NCBI GenBank assembly: GCA_019114415.1
Contig: DXFO01000039.1
Coordinates: 1-64,000 of the forward strand
From: Candidatus Gemmiger faecavium
Lineage (GTDB): Bacteria > Bacillota > Clostridia > Oscillospirales > Ruminococcaceae
Length of the DNA: 64,000 nucleotides
Direction of reading: 5' to 3'
Each line of letters begins with the position of its first letter. The first letter of the stretch is position 1. Made by a program: the position numbers and the translations under genes. Below, in pieces: positions 20,531-28,897 of the stretch. The notes under the pieces were generated by a model that had not been told where the DNA came from, made no database searches, and saw only the letters and a list, made by a program, of their open reading frames with translations.

Positions 20531-21397
20531 TTATTCTGGATAGCCGCCCCGGACAGGGGAGAGAGGTTCCTCCCGGTCGGCGCTCAGCAAAGGAAGCGCA
20601 GCTTCCAGCCAGACGCCCAGCCGCTCGTCGGCGCCCTCCGGTGTGGCGCGGATGCACTCCACCACAAAGGCAGCGGCGGTCTGCACGGCGGCCTCGGTGA
20701 CGTTGCCCTGCATCATCCGTCCGGCCACCACTGCGCCGAAAATGTCCCCGGTGCCGTGGTACAGGCGGGGGATAAAGGAGGAGCGGATCACAAACCCGTG
20801 GCCGTCCCGCTGCGCGCCGATGCAGGCGATGGACCGCTGCCCGGCACGTACCCCGGTCACCACCACCCGGGGGCAGAGGGCGGTCAGGCGCGCTGCCTGC
20901 TGGGACACGCTCTCCAGGGTGGGCGCGGCGGAGGGAGTCTCCTCCAGAAGGAGCGCGGCCTCGGTGGGGTTGGGCAGGATCAGCCCGGCCCGGGCGCACA
21001 GGCTGCGCATGGCGGGGATCATGTCCTCGGACAGTCCGCTGTACAGTTTGCCGTGGTCGCCCAGCACCGGGTCAACGATGGCCAGGGCATCGGGCCACAG
21101 CTCCAGCGCTTGCTGGACCAGATGGGCCTGCCCGGCGTCGGCTAGATAGCCGGAGTAGATGCAGTCAAACCGGATGCCCAGCCGCTTGTAGTGGGCCAGG
21201 GCGGCGGGACCGTAGCCCGGGTTGGACATGCGGGCGGGAGTGCCCAGCCCTCCGGTATGGGTGGACAGCACGGCGGTGGGCAGAGCCACGGCCTGAACAC
21301 CCAGAGCGGACAGCACCGGGATAATGACCGAGAGACTGGCCCGGCCGAATCCGGGCAGATCATGGATGCATAGGATGGTTTTGGGGGCGGATATCAT
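20531..21397 (-). CDS. pdxK: Pyridoxal/pyridoxamine kinase (PdxY/PdxK type)
   Basis: Ribokinase-fold kinase that makes pyridoxal 5'-phosphate from salvaged vitamin B6. The true start is ATG 21397 (MISAPKTILCIHDLPGFGRAS), giving 288 residues; the track's extra 113 residues run through a terminator and leader. Motifs: LSTHTGGLG, VDPVLGDHGKLY, ILPNPTEAALLL and the catalytic YHGTGDIFGAVVAG with the GTGD anion hole. The ribosome site is weak (AAAAGAG) and lies in a pairing region of the leader. Both PLP users SerC and other aminotransferases depend on this cofactor. Confidence 0.9.
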   Translation of the reverse strand: MISAPKTILCIHDLPGFGRASLSVIIPVLSALGVQAVALPTAVLSTHTGGLGTPARMSNPGYGPAALAHYKRLGIRFDCIYSGYLADAGQAHLVQQALELWPDALAIVDPVLGDHGKLYSGLSEDMIPAMRSLCARAGLILPNPTEAALLLEETPSAAPTLESVSQQAARLTALCPRVVVTGVRAGQRSIACIGAQRDGHGFVIRSSFIPRLYHGTGDIFGAVVAGRMMQGNVTEAAVQTAAAFVVECIRATPEGADERLGVWLEAALPLLSADREEPLSPVRGGYPE

Positions 21398-21460
21398 GGG
21401 GCAACGCTCTTTTCTGTGCAGGTTTTGAGAGCGTGGGACCTGTCGAGGTCTGACGCTCCG
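21397..21460 (-). promoter_or_regulatory. Candidate translational switch in the pdxK leader
   Basis: In the minus-strand RNA the segment ACGCTCT can pair backward with GAGCGT (hairpin with inner GACCT/AGGTC) or forward with AGAGCGT next to the start codon. The two stems exclude each other, and the second would hide the ribosome site. Structure was judged by eye only. Confidence 0.4.
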
Positions 21461-21499
21461 GGGGAAATCTGACACGATTTTACCACATCCGGCCTGACA

Positions 21500-21545
21500 A
21501 AAAAAGGCGTATTGGCACGAATCCCATTTTCTGTACCAAAACGCC
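21500..21545 (-). terminator. Terminator-like hairpin upstream of pdxK
   Basis: On the minus strand GGCGTTTTGG and CCAATACGCC form a near-perfect 10-bp stem followed by seven Ts, 103 bases upstream of the pdxK start codon. No minus-strand gene lies before it, so it may be an attenuator. An extended -10 TGGTAAAAT just after it could instead give pdxK its own promoter. Confidence 0.55.
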
Positions 21546-21644
21546 GGGTCCGGTGCGGCAGCTGTCGAAAAATCATGCCGGGGGAATAATGGGGCGGCGG
21601 CTAGGCACACTAAGACCAACGCTTGCAGAAAGGGGGAAAAACGG

Positions 21645-21830
21645 ATGAAATCCAGCATGGGCATGGGACAGGCCGTGGCTGTGGCTGCGGGTATGGCGGC
21701 AGGTGCCGCCGTGATGTATGCCGCCACGCGGGACAACCGTCAGATCCGCAAGACGGTACACCGCATGGCACGGGGCGCCGAAAAGACGCTGGCCGATCTG
21801 GACCGTATGGTCTCGCATTATACCCGCTGA
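21645..21830 (+). CDS. Small YtxH-like protein, unknown
   Basis: A 61-residue protein with a strong AAAGGGGG ribosome site. The N-terminal half is one Gly/Ala-rich hydrophobic segment (AVAVAAGMAAGAAVMYAATR), the rest a basic amphipathic helix ending in HYTR. This shape resembles YtxH-type small membrane proteins, but the match is only structural. It is transcribed away from pdxK and ends 10 bases before a bidirectional terminator. Confidence 0.65.
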   Translation: MKSSMGMGQAVAVAAGMAAGAAVMYAATRDNRQIRKTVHRMARGAEKTLADLDRMVSHYTR

Positions 21831-21840
21831 ACGGCAGCAA

Positions 21841-21874
21841 AAAAGACGGCGGAGCCCAGGCTCCGCCGTCTTTT
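21841..21874. terminator. Bidirectional terminator between the small protein gene and serA
   Basis: AAAAGACGGCGGAGCC and its near-complement with a short loop; A-run and T-run on the two sides. Confidence 0.9.
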
Positions 21875-21895
21875 GCTGTGTAATGGAAAAAAGTC

Positions 21896-23056
21896 TTACA
21901 GGATGCGCACACGGATGACGGAATCGATGCCGGACAGCTGTCCCATCAGGTCGTCGGCGATGGTGCCGGTGACGTCCAGCATGGTGTAGGCCACATCCTT
22001 CTTGCCTTTGTTGACCATGTTTTCAATGTTCAGATTAGCGTTGGTCAGGATGCCCGTAATGGCCGAGATGACGCCCGGCTCATTTTTATGGATGATGCAG
22101 ATACGGCGGCCGCCGGCGCGGGGCTGCTGCACGTCGGGCAGGTTGACGCTGTGCAGGATGTTGCCGTTTTTCAGGTAATCGCTCAGTTCAGAGGCAGCCA
22201 TGACGGCGCAGTTGGTCTCGCTTTCCGGGGTGGAGGCGCCCAGGTGCGGCGTGCAGTAGACGCCCTTGACTCCCAGCAGTTCCTCGCTGGGAAAGTCGCA
22301 GAAATACTGGGCAGCCTTGCCGCTTTCCAGAGCGGCAAGCATGGCGGTGGTGTCCACCAGCTCGCCGCGGGCAAAGTTGAGAACACGCACGCCGTCCTTG
22401 CACATGCTCAGGGTCTGGGCGTTGATGGTGTGCTTGGTGGAGGGCATGTAAGGAACATGGATGGTCAGGTAATCGCAGCGGGGCAGCATGTCGCCCAGGG
22501 AGACGCAGTGCTGAACGCTGCGGGACAGGCTCCACGCGGCATCGATGCTGATATAGGGGTCGTAGCCCAGCACTTCCATGCCCAGGGAGACGGCGGCGTT
22601 GGCCACCCGGGCGCCGATGGCGCCCAGGCCGATGACGCCCAGCGTCTTGCCCCGCAGCTCGGGACCGACAAACTGCTTTTTGCCCTTTTCCACGTCCTTG
22701 GCCAGCGTCTCGCTGCCTTTCAGCTTCTGCGCCCAGGCGATGGCGTCGGGCAGGTTGCGGCTGCCCGCCACCAGCGCACCGATGACCAGCTCGGCCACGG
22801 CGTTGGCGTTGGCGCCTGGGGTGTTGAAAACGACGATGCCCGCCGCAGTGCATTTGTCGATGGGAATGTTGTTGGTACCTGCACCCGCCCGGGCGATGGC
22901 CAGGAGGCTGTCGGGCAGGGGGACTTCATGCAGGTCGGCGCTGCGCACCAGAATGCCGTGGGGCGCGGCGCAGTCGTTGTCGACCTCGAACTGGGTGGCG
23001 GGCAGCTTGGCCAGGCCCACCGGGGAAATGGCGTTGAGCGTTTTGATTGTATACAT
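21896..23056 (-). CDS. serA: D-3-phosphoglycerate dehydrogenase
   Basis: First enzyme of phosphoserine-pathway serine synthesis: oxidises 3-phosphoglycerate with NAD+. ATG 23056 (MYTIKTLNAIS) has GAGGTG 8 bases upstream; 386 residues. Catalytic and NAD-binding elements: RAGAGTNNIP, the Rossmann GVIGLGAIGARVANAA, FARGELVD (catalytic Arg) and TPHLGASTPESETN (catalytic His). The C-terminal ACT domain (ICIIHKNEPGVISAITGIL) suggests serine feedback. It is the short class with one ACT domain. It follows serC by about 40 bases in one operon. Confidence 0.95.
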   Translation of the reverse strand: MYTIKTLNAISPVGLAKLPATQFEVDNDCAAPHGILVRSADLHEVPLPDSLLAIARAGAGTNNIPIDKCTAAGIVVFNTPGANANAVAELVIGALVAGSRNLPDAIAWAQKLKGSETLAKDVEKGKKQFVGPELRGKTLGVIGLGAIGARVANAAVSLGMEVLGYDPYISIDAAWSLSRSVQHCVSLGDMLPRCDYLTIHVPYMPSTKHTINAQTLSMCKDGVRVLNFARGELVDTTAMLAALESGKAAQYFCDFPSEELLGVKGVYCTPHLGASTPESETNCAVMAASELSDYLKNGNILHSVNLPDVQQPRAGGRRICIIHKNEPGVISAITGILTNANLNIENMVNKGKKDVAYTMLDVTGTIADDLMGQLSGIDSVIRVRIL

Positions 23057-23098
23057 TGGTATCACACCTCGTTTGATTTGGATGGGAATGCCCGCCGG

Positions 23099-24196
23099 TC
23101 AGGCGTTTTCCTTGCGGAACTTCTCCATAAAGACCACCAGGTCGTCAATGGCCTTGGGCGGCATGGCGTTGTAGATGGAAGCCCGCATACCGCCCACCAG
23201 GCGATGGCCCTTCAGGTTGACGAAGCCTGCCTCGGTGGCTGCGGCGCAGAAGGCCTTGTCCAGTTCCGGCGTGGGGCTGGTGAAGGTGACGTTCATCATG
23301 CTGCGGTATTTGTGCTCCACGGGATTTTTGTAGAAGTCCTGGCTGTCCAGATAATCGTAAAGGACTTTTGCCTTGGCCTCGTTGATCTTCTTCATCTCGG
23401 CCAGGCCGCCGATGTCGTGCTCCAGGTAGTCCATGACCAGCCCGGTCATGTAGATGCACCAGCAGGGCGGGGTGTTGTACATGCTGTCGCTCTTCAGCAG
23501 GGTGGTATAGTTCATCATGGTGGGGATCTGCTCGGGGGCGATGCCCTTGGCGCTCTTGCCCAGCAGGTCCTCCCGGATAATGGCAATGGCCATGCCCGCG
23601 GGGGCAACGTTTTTCTGCACGCCGAAGTAGATGCAACCGTACTTGCTCACATCCACAGGCTCGGAGAAGATCATCGAGCTCATGTCCGCCACCAGGGGCA
23701 GGCCCTCCACCTGGGGGACATCCACAAAGCGGGTGCCGAAGATGGTGTTGTTCTGGCAGATGTGCACATAGCTGGCGTCGGCATCGTAGTCGATGGTGTT
23801 GACGTCGGGAATGTAAGTGAAGTTCTTGTCCTTGCTGGAGGCAACGATGCGGGCCTCGCCGAACTTGGCGGCTTCCTCGGCGGCTTTCTTGGAGAAGTTG
23901 CCGGTCACCAGATAGTCCGCCTTGCCGGTGGTCATGAAGTTCAGCGGGACCATGGCGAACTGCTGGGTGGCGCCGCCCTGAAAGAACCCGATCTTATAAT
24001 TGTCAGGCACGTTGAGCACCCTGCGGATGCCGGCCTCGGTGCCCTGGATGATCTCGTCAAACCATTTGCTGCGGTGGCTCATTTCCATCACGCTCTGGCC
24101 GGAACCATGGTAGTCCAGCAGCTCAGCCTGAGCACGCTCCAAAACGGGTACGGGAAGCATCGACGGTCCCGCGCTGAAGTTATATACACGATTCAT
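23099..24196 (-). CDS. serC: Phosphoserine aminotransferase
   Basis: PLP enzyme that converts 3-phosphohydroxypyruvate to phosphoserine, the second step of the pathway. ATG 24196 (MNRVYNFSAGPSMLPVPVLE) lies 8 bases after GGGGAGG; 365 residues. The N-terminal NFSAGPSMLP and EMSHRS, the PLP Lys region YFGVQKNVAPAG, and NTPPCWCIYM are family hallmarks. It heads the serC-serA operon behind a 290-base leader. A phosphoserine phosphatase (serB) is not adjacent. Confidence 0.95.
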   Translation of the reverse strand: MNRVYNFSAGPSMLPVPVLERAQAELLDYHGSGQSVMEMSHRSKWFDEIIQGTEAGIRRVLNVPDNYKIGFFQGGATQQFAMVPLNFMTTGKADYLVTGNFSKKAAEEAAKFGEARIVASSKDKNFTYIPDVNTIDYDADASYVHICQNNTIFGTRFVDVPQVEGLPLVADMSSMIFSEPVDVSKYGCIYFGVQKNVAPAGMAIAIIREDLLGKSAKGIAPEQIPTMMNYTTLLKSDSMYNTPPCWCIYMTGLVMDYLEHDIGGLAEMKKINEAKAKVLYDYLDSQDFYKNPVEHKYRSMMNVTFTSPTPELDKAFCAAATEAGFVNLKGHRLVGGMRASIYNAMPPKAIDDLVVFMEKFRKENA

Positions 24197-24229
24197 GGAA
24201 AAAACCTCCCCCAATTTTCTACACGGCTC

Positions 24230-24393
24230 CATAAGAAAACAAAGTCGCAAAACTCTGACTGCAAAGCGGCATCTGCTGCGTTATCGGGTCTTGCGTTCCA
24301 CGAAGGAGCGCTTCGGCCCTCTGCCTTGCATCTGCCGCCTTGCAGCGGTTTTGCGATGCAGAGCAGTTCTTGCAGAACCTCCGTTTTCTTATG
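24230..24393. repeat. 164-bp palindromic element with 11-bp terminal inverted repeats
   Basis: CATAAGAAAAC (24230-24240) and GTTTTCTTATG (24383-24393) are perfect inverted repeats. Inside, TCGCAAAACT pairs with GGTTTTGCGA (24347-24356) and GCAAAGCGGCATCTGC pairs at 13 of 16 positions with 24328-24343, so the whole element can fold as one long imperfect hairpin with a small central CGAAG/CTTCG stem. It has no ORF. It looks like a miniature inverted-repeat element or a structured serC leader; only one copy is in the window. Confidence 0.6.
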
Positions 24394-24489
24394 TCGCTCG
24401 CGCTTTCTGCGCGGCTCCCATTTATAATGTAGCCCGCGCTTTTCCTGATTCTTACAGTCAGGTTGCTTGCGCCGTCAGCGCATACCAGT

Positions 24490-24519
24490 ATTATACGGGC
24501 CGGTGTGCGGAAATCTCAA
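24490..24519 (-). promoter_or_regulatory. Putative serCA promoter
   Basis: TTGAGA lies 18 bases before TATAAT on the minus strand, about 290 bases upstream of serC, leaving the palindromic element inside the transcript. Confidence 0.6.
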
Positions 24520-24683
24520 TGAAAAATGCTTCGGCAGTGTGCCGAAAAAACGGCCCAAAAACAGGGGATGGCTGCCAAAAGATACAACTGTGTGCCATAC
24601 AAAAACATAAACAGAGACAAATGTAAAAGAACGGCTCGAAAAAATGCACAAAACAAGCGGCAAAAATTGTCATAACCGCTCGG

Positions 24684-24713
24684 TTGACAAAATATCTGCG
24701 GCAAATGTAAAAT
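24684..24713 (+). promoter_or_regulatory. Promoter of the BlaI-type regulator
   Basis: TTGACA lies 18 bases before TAAAAT. Downstream, the palindrome ACATATGT (24733-24740) just before the ribosome site resembles the ACA...TGT core of BlaI/MecI operators and may allow self-repression. Confidence 0.6.
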
Positions 24714-24753
24714 AAAAATCACTAAAACATAGACATATGTGGGAGGAATTGGC

Positions 24754-25146
24754 ATGCAGACACTTCCGATCAGTGAGGAACGGGTCATGTGCGCGCTGTG
24801 GAACTGCGGCAAGGCGGCGACCCGGCGGGAAATCGGGGCAAAATTACCCGCCGTATGCGAATGGGCAGACTCGACACTTTTGAATTTTTTGATGCGCCTG
24901 GAGAAAAAAGGCTTTGTCCGCAGCGAGCGGCAAGGCAACAAAAATGTATATACGCCTTTAGTCCGGAGGGAGACCTACTGCGGTGCAGCCACGGCGGAAC
25001 ATCTGGAAGTTTTGTACGGCGGAGACCTGCGCGCACTGGTCAAAGCGCTGGCCGATACCGGCCGGCTGAGCTATGCGAAAATGGAGGCTTTGGCACGCTG
25101 GCTGGACGTCCGGGTGGCGGAAAGTCCAGAGTATGACTACGATTGA
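24754..25146 (+). CDS. BlaI/MecI/CopY-family transcriptional repressor
   Basis: Winged-helix repressor of 130 residues. ATG 24754 follows GGGAGGAA at good spacing. The N-terminal PISEERVMCALWNCG and the recognition region STLLNFLMRLEKKGFVRSERQGNKNVY fit the Penicillinase_R family; the C-terminal helices would dimerise. No BlaR-type sensor protease, beta-lactamase or copper gene is nearby. It lies 143 bases upstream of the Rnf operon on the same strand, so control of rnf or of itself is the simplest guess, but this is unproven. Confidence 0.82.
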   Translation: MQTLPISEERVMCALWNCGKAATRREIGAKLPAVCEWADSTLLNFLMRLEKKGFVRSERQGNKNVYTPLVRRETYCGAATAEHLEVLYGGDLRALVKALADTGRLSYAKMEALARWLDVRVAESPEYDYD

Positions 25147-25183
25147 TAAAACCTTGACAAAAGGCCGTGTTATGCGGTTTTTG

Positions 25184-25211
25184 TTGACTTCTGCGCCAAA
25201 GATGTTAAAAT
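25184..25211 (+). promoter_or_regulatory. Rnf operon promoter
   Basis: TTGACT lies 16 bases before TAAAAT, about 80 bases upstream of rnfC. Confidence 0.55.
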
Positions 25212-25289
25212 GTTTTTGTGTATTATTTGAGAACGTTTGCCGCAGCCCCCCGGCGCGGCAAAACATGGAAAATCAGGGGAGGAGCTTTT

Positions 25290-26630
25290 ATGCTGAAAGG
25301 ACTCAAGCGTTCCGCGAAGGGCGCCCGGGTGCCGCACGAGAAAGCTACGGCCGGACTGGCAACGGTACAGATGCCGGTGCCGGAACACGTGGTGATCCCG
25401 ATGCAGATGCACATCGGCGCACCGGCGGAACCCGTCGTCAAAAAGGGCGACACTGTCATGGTAGGTACGCTGATCGGCAAAGCCGGCGGCTTTGTCAGCG
25501 CAGACATCCACTCCAGCGTGTCCGGCACTGTGCTGGACGTGGCGACGATGCGGATGGTCAACGGCGCAATGTGCAAGGCAGTGGCCATCAAGACCGACGG
25601 CAAGCAGACGGTGGCCCCGTCCTGCACCCCGCCCACGGTGAATGACAAGGACAGCCTTCTGGCGGCGATCCGCGCCTGCGGTCTGGTGGGTGTGGGCGGC
25701 GCCGGTTTCCCGACGCACGTCAAGCTGGCGGCCAACACCATCGACACGCTGATCATCAACGCTGCCGAGTGTGAGCCGTATCTGACCACCGACGCGCGGG
25801 AAATGCTGGAATGCAGCGACACCATCATCTCGGGCATCACTGCCGTGATGAAGTACTGCGACATTCCCAACTGTATTATTGGTATCGAGCGCAACAAGCC
25901 CGAGTGCATCGACCTGATGTTCTCGCTGACGCGGGAGATGCCGGGCGTGTCGGTCAAGCCGCTGCCCATGCGCTACCCCCAGGGCGCTGAAAAGACCCTC
26001 ATCGAGACCTGCACCGGCCGTGAGGTCCCCCAGGTGGCGGAGTCCGGCAAGCCGGGCATTCCTGCCGACTGCGGCTGCGTGGTCATGAACGTGACCAGTA
26101 TCTCCACGCTGGGCAAGTACCTCAAGACCGGCATGCCGCTGGTCAGCAAGCGCGTCACCGTGGACGGCGACGCCATCGCCAACCCGCAGAACGTGGAAGT
26201 TCCCATCGGCACGCTGTACCGCGATGTCATCGAGGCATGCGGCGGCATCAAGCCTGACGTGGAGCTGGGCAAGATCATCTTCGGCGGCCCCATGATGGGC
26301 GGCGCCTCTCCCAGTGCGGACTTCCCGGTGCTCAAGCAGAACAACGGCCTGCTGCTGTTCAGCCGCAAGGCCGCCACCCTGCCCGAGGCCGACCCCTGCA
26401 TCCGCTGCGGCCGCTGCATTGAGGCCTGCCCCATGGGTCTGGAACCCGTGGTCATTGCGGAAAACTTCAAGAACAAGGACTTTGATGCCCTGCAGAAGCG
26501 CTGCATCGACCTGTGTGTCGCCTGCGGCAGCTGTACTTACGCCTGCCCGGCCAAGCGCCCCGTCTCTCAGACCATGGCGCTGGCAAAGGCGTGGTATCTC
26601 AAACAAAAAACGGAAAAGGCAGGTAAATGA
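25290..26630 (+). CDS. rnfC: Rnf complex subunit C (NADH-side iron-sulfur protein)
   Basis: Membrane-associated subunit of the ferredoxin:NAD+ oxidoreductase, which pumps Na+ or H+ while passing electrons from ferredoxin to NAD+. ATG 25290 follows GGGGAGGAG; 446 residues. GVGGAGFPTHVKL and INAAECEPYL lie in the Nqo1-like nucleotide/FMN domain, followed by two [4Fe-4S] clusters, CIRCGRCIEACP and CVACGSCTYACP. It is first in rnfCDGEAB, the order of Clostridia and Acetobacterium. Confidence 0.95.
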   Translation: MLKGLKRSAKGARVPHEKATAGLATVQMPVPEHVVIPMQMHIGAPAEPVVKKGDTVMVGTLIGKAGGFVSADIHSSVSGTVLDVATMRMVNGAMCKAVAIKTDGKQTVAPSCTPPTVNDKDSLLAAIRACGLVGVGGAGFPTHVKLAANTIDTLIINAAECEPYLTTDAREMLECSDTIISGITAVMKYCDIPNCIIGIERNKPECIDLMFSLTREMPGVSVKPLPMRYPQGAEKTLIETCTGREVPQVAESGKPGIPADCGCVVMNVTSISTLGKYLKTGMPLVSKRVTVDGDAIANPQNVEVPIGTLYRDVIEACGGIKPDVELGKIIFGGPMMGGASPSADFPVLKQNNGLLLFSRKAATLPEADPCIRCGRCIEACPMGLEPVVIAENFKNKDFDALQKRCIDLCVACGSCTYACPAKRPVSQTMALAKAWYLKQKTEKAGK

Positions 26631-26633
26631 CAG

Positions 26634-27626
26634 ATGGAAGAACAACGCCTGATCGTAACTGCCTCACCGCATATCCGGGACAGCGCCTCCAACCGCAGCC
26701 TGATGGGAAACGTGGTCATTGCCCTGATCCCCACGGTTGTGGCTTCGGCCTTTATCTTCGGTATGCGTGCGCTGCTGGTGGTCGCCGTGACCACCGCTGC
26801 CTGTGTAGGCTTTGAATATCTCTATACCTTGCTGATGCACAAGCGCAACCCGGTGGGGGATCTCTCCGCCGTGGTCACCGGCATCATCCTGGCCCTCAAC
26901 GTGCCGGTGGGGATGCCCCTGTGGATCTGCATCGTCGGCGCGTTTGTGGCCATCGTCATCGTCAAGCAGATGTTCGGCGGCCTGGGCTACAACGTGGCCA
27001 ACCCCGCTCTGGTGGGACGTATCGTTCTGTTTTTGGGCTTTACCTCCCGCATGACCGCCTACGTCTATCCCGACCTGGCGGTGGATGCCCTTGCCAGCGC
27101 CACCCCGCTGTCCAGCAGCGTGGACCAGACCACCGTCAGCCTGATGGACCTGTTCCTGGGCCTGCACGGCGGTATGCTGGGTGAGACCTGCATCGCCATG
27201 ATCCTGGTGGGTCTGGCTTTCCTGCTGTTCACCCGCACCATCAGCTTTGCCATCCCGGGCAGCATCGTCGGCACCGTCTTTGTGCTGACCCTGCTCACCA
27301 CCGGCGATCTGCATGTCGCTCTGGCGGAGATCATGTCCGGCGGCCTGATGTTCGGCGCCGTCTTTATGGCTACCGACTATGTCACCAGCCCCTTCACCAC
27401 CCGCGGCAAGCTGATCTACGGCGTGGTCATCGGTCTGCTCACCTTCCTCATCCGCAACTTCGGCAGCATGAACGAAGGCATGAGCTACGCCATCCTGATG
27501 GGCAACCTGCTGACTCCCTGGTTCAACGCCTGGGGCCATCAGATCCCTCTGGGACGTGCCAAACGCAAAAAGAAAGCTGACAAAAAGGCGGCCGCAGCCT
27601 CCGCCGGAAAGGGAGGGGCAGCATAA
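26634..27626 (+). CDS. rnfD: Rnf complex subunit D (covalent-FMN membrane subunit)
   Basis: Polytopic inner-membrane subunit of NqrB/RnfD type, 330 residues with about nine hydrophobic helices. DALASATPLSS fits the ApbE target pattern (D-x-x-[SA]-[GA]-A-T), so the Thr should carry covalent FMN. The start is 3 bases after rnfC. Its C-terminus is Lys/Ala-rich and its stop overlaps the rnfG start (TAATG). Confidence 0.95.
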   Translation: MEEQRLIVTASPHIRDSASNRSLMGNVVIALIPTVVASAFIFGMRALLVVAVTTAACVGFEYLYTLLMHKRNPVGDLSAVVTGIILALNVPVGMPLWICIVGAFVAIVIVKQMFGGLGYNVANPALVGRIVLFLGFTSRMTAYVYPDLAVDALASATPLSSSVDQTTVSLMDLFLGLHGGMLGETCIAMILVGLAFLLFTRTISFAIPGSIVGTVFVLTLLTTGDLHVALAEIMSGGLMFGAVFMATDYVTSPFTTRGKLIYGVVIGLLTFLIRNFGSMNEGMSYAILMGNLLTPWFNAWGHQIPLGRAKRKKKADKKAAAASAGKGGAA

Positions 27627-28213
27627 TGGCAAACAAACAGACAGCCGCGCCGCAGGAAAGCGCGGTCAAGACCATGGTGGTGCCGGTCATCGTGCTGGTC
27701 GTGATCTGCGTGGTATGCAGCGCGATCCTGGCCGTGCTCAACGACATGACGGCCCCCATCATTGAGGAAAATACCCGTCTGGAGACCCTCAACTCCTATA
27801 TTGAAGTCCTGCCCGAAGGCACCCAGGCCGAGGCCCTGACCCAGGTGGAGGGGGATGCCCTCACCACCGAAGGCGTCGAGGGTGCAGCCTACACCGCCGA
27901 CGGCGCAGCGGCCGTCAAGTCCGCCGCAGGCGGCTACTCCGGCAAGACGGTGACGGTCTACGTTGCCTTTGATTCTATGGGAACCATCACCAATATCAAG
28001 GTGGATGCCTCCACCCAGACTGCCGGCATCGGCACCAAGACCGGTGACGAGAGCTTCTACTCCGGCTTTGTGGGCTGGGACGGCTCCCAGCAGGTTTCCG
28101 CCGGCAGCCCGGTGGACGCCATCGCAGGTGCGACGGTATCCTCCAAGGCCGTTTTCACCGCAGTCAATCAGGCCATCGACTGCTATAACAATGAGCTGAA
28201 GGGGGTGGCGTAA
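27626..28213 (+). CDS. rnfG: Rnf complex subunit G (covalent-FMN subunit)
   Basis: Single-span membrane protein with an extracytoplasmic FMN-binding domain, 195 residues. An N-terminal helix (VVPVIVLVVICVVCSAILAV) precedes the domain; the ApbE motif DAIAGATVSSKAV lies near residue 170, with the Thr as flavin site. It overlaps rnfD by one base and abuts rnfE. Confidence 0.95.
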   Translation: MANKQTAAPQESAVKTMVVPVIVLVVICVVCSAILAVLNDMTAPIIEENTRLETLNSYIEVLPEGTQAEALTQVEGDALTTEGVEGAAYTADGAAAVKSAAGGYSGKTVTVYVAFDSMGTITNIKVDASTQTAGIGTKTGDESFYSGFVGWDGSQQVSAGSPVDAIAGATVSSKAVFTAVNQAIDCYNNELKGVA

Positions 28214-28897
28214 ATGGCCGAAAAGCAAAGCAAATGGCGGGTATTTACCGCCGGTATCATCCGTGAAAACCCCGTTCTGCGCCTGGTCTTGGGCTGCTGC
28301 TCGGCTCTGGCCGTCACCACCACTGTGTCCGGTGCATTGGGCATGGGCCTGGCCATGACCTTCGTTCTGCTGGGCTCCAACATTGTTATCTCGGCTCTGC
28401 GCAAGGTCATCCCTGCCAAAGTCCATCTGCCCTGCTACATCGTCATCATCGCCACCTTCGTTACCGTGGTCCAGATGGTGCTGCAGGCTTACGTGCCGGA
28501 ACTGTATGATGCCCTGGGCGTTTTCCTGGCGCTGATCGTTGTCAACTGCATCATCCTCGGCCGTGCCGAGATGTTCGCCTGCAAGAATACCGTTATCGAC
28601 TCCGCACTGGACGGCCTGGGCATGGGTATCGGCTACATCCTGACCATGGTGCTCATGTCCTCCATCCGTGAGATCATCGGCAACGGCAGCTGGATGGGCA
28701 TCCAGATCATCCCCGAGTCGGTGGACCGCATGACGCTGATGAATCAGGCTCCCGGCGGCTTCTTCGTCTTTGGCTGCCTGATGGCGCTGTGCGTCTGGAT
28801 CGAGAAAAAGACCAACCATCCCATTGAGCGCAAGACCTGCGGCGAGGCTCTTCTGGAAGAGCAGGAGACCGTGAAAGAAGGAGGTGCTGAACAGTGA
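28214..28897 (+). CDS. rnfE: Rnf complex subunit E
   Basis: Six-helix inner-membrane subunit homologous to NqrD, 227 residues. IIRENPVLRLVLGCCSALAVT and the conserved Cys in the first helix pair and in IVVNCIILGRAEMFA are the positions that hold the membrane iron-sulfur centre with RnfA. The charged C-terminal tail is a little long. It overlaps rnfA by 4 bases. Confidence 0.95.
   Translation: MAEKQSKWRVFTAGIIRENPVLRLVLGCCSALAVTTTVSGALGMGLAMTFVLLGSNIVISALRKVIPAKVHLPCYIVIIATFVTVVQMVLQAYVPELYDALGVFLALIVVNCIILGRAEMFACKNTVIDSALDGLGMGIGYILTMVLMSSIREIIGNGSWMGIQIIPESVDRMTLMNQAPGGFFVFGCLMALCVWIEKKTNHPIERKTCGEALLEEQETVKEGGAEQ

Noticed and set aside
22088-24427. 779-codon plus-strand ORF
   Set aside because: Antisense to serA and serC and runs through the palindromic element.
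24197-24489. Serine T-box or SAM-type riboswitch in the serCA leader
   Set aside because: No GGTGGNACCGCG-type T-box motif or other known aptamer core was seen; only the palindrome is evident.
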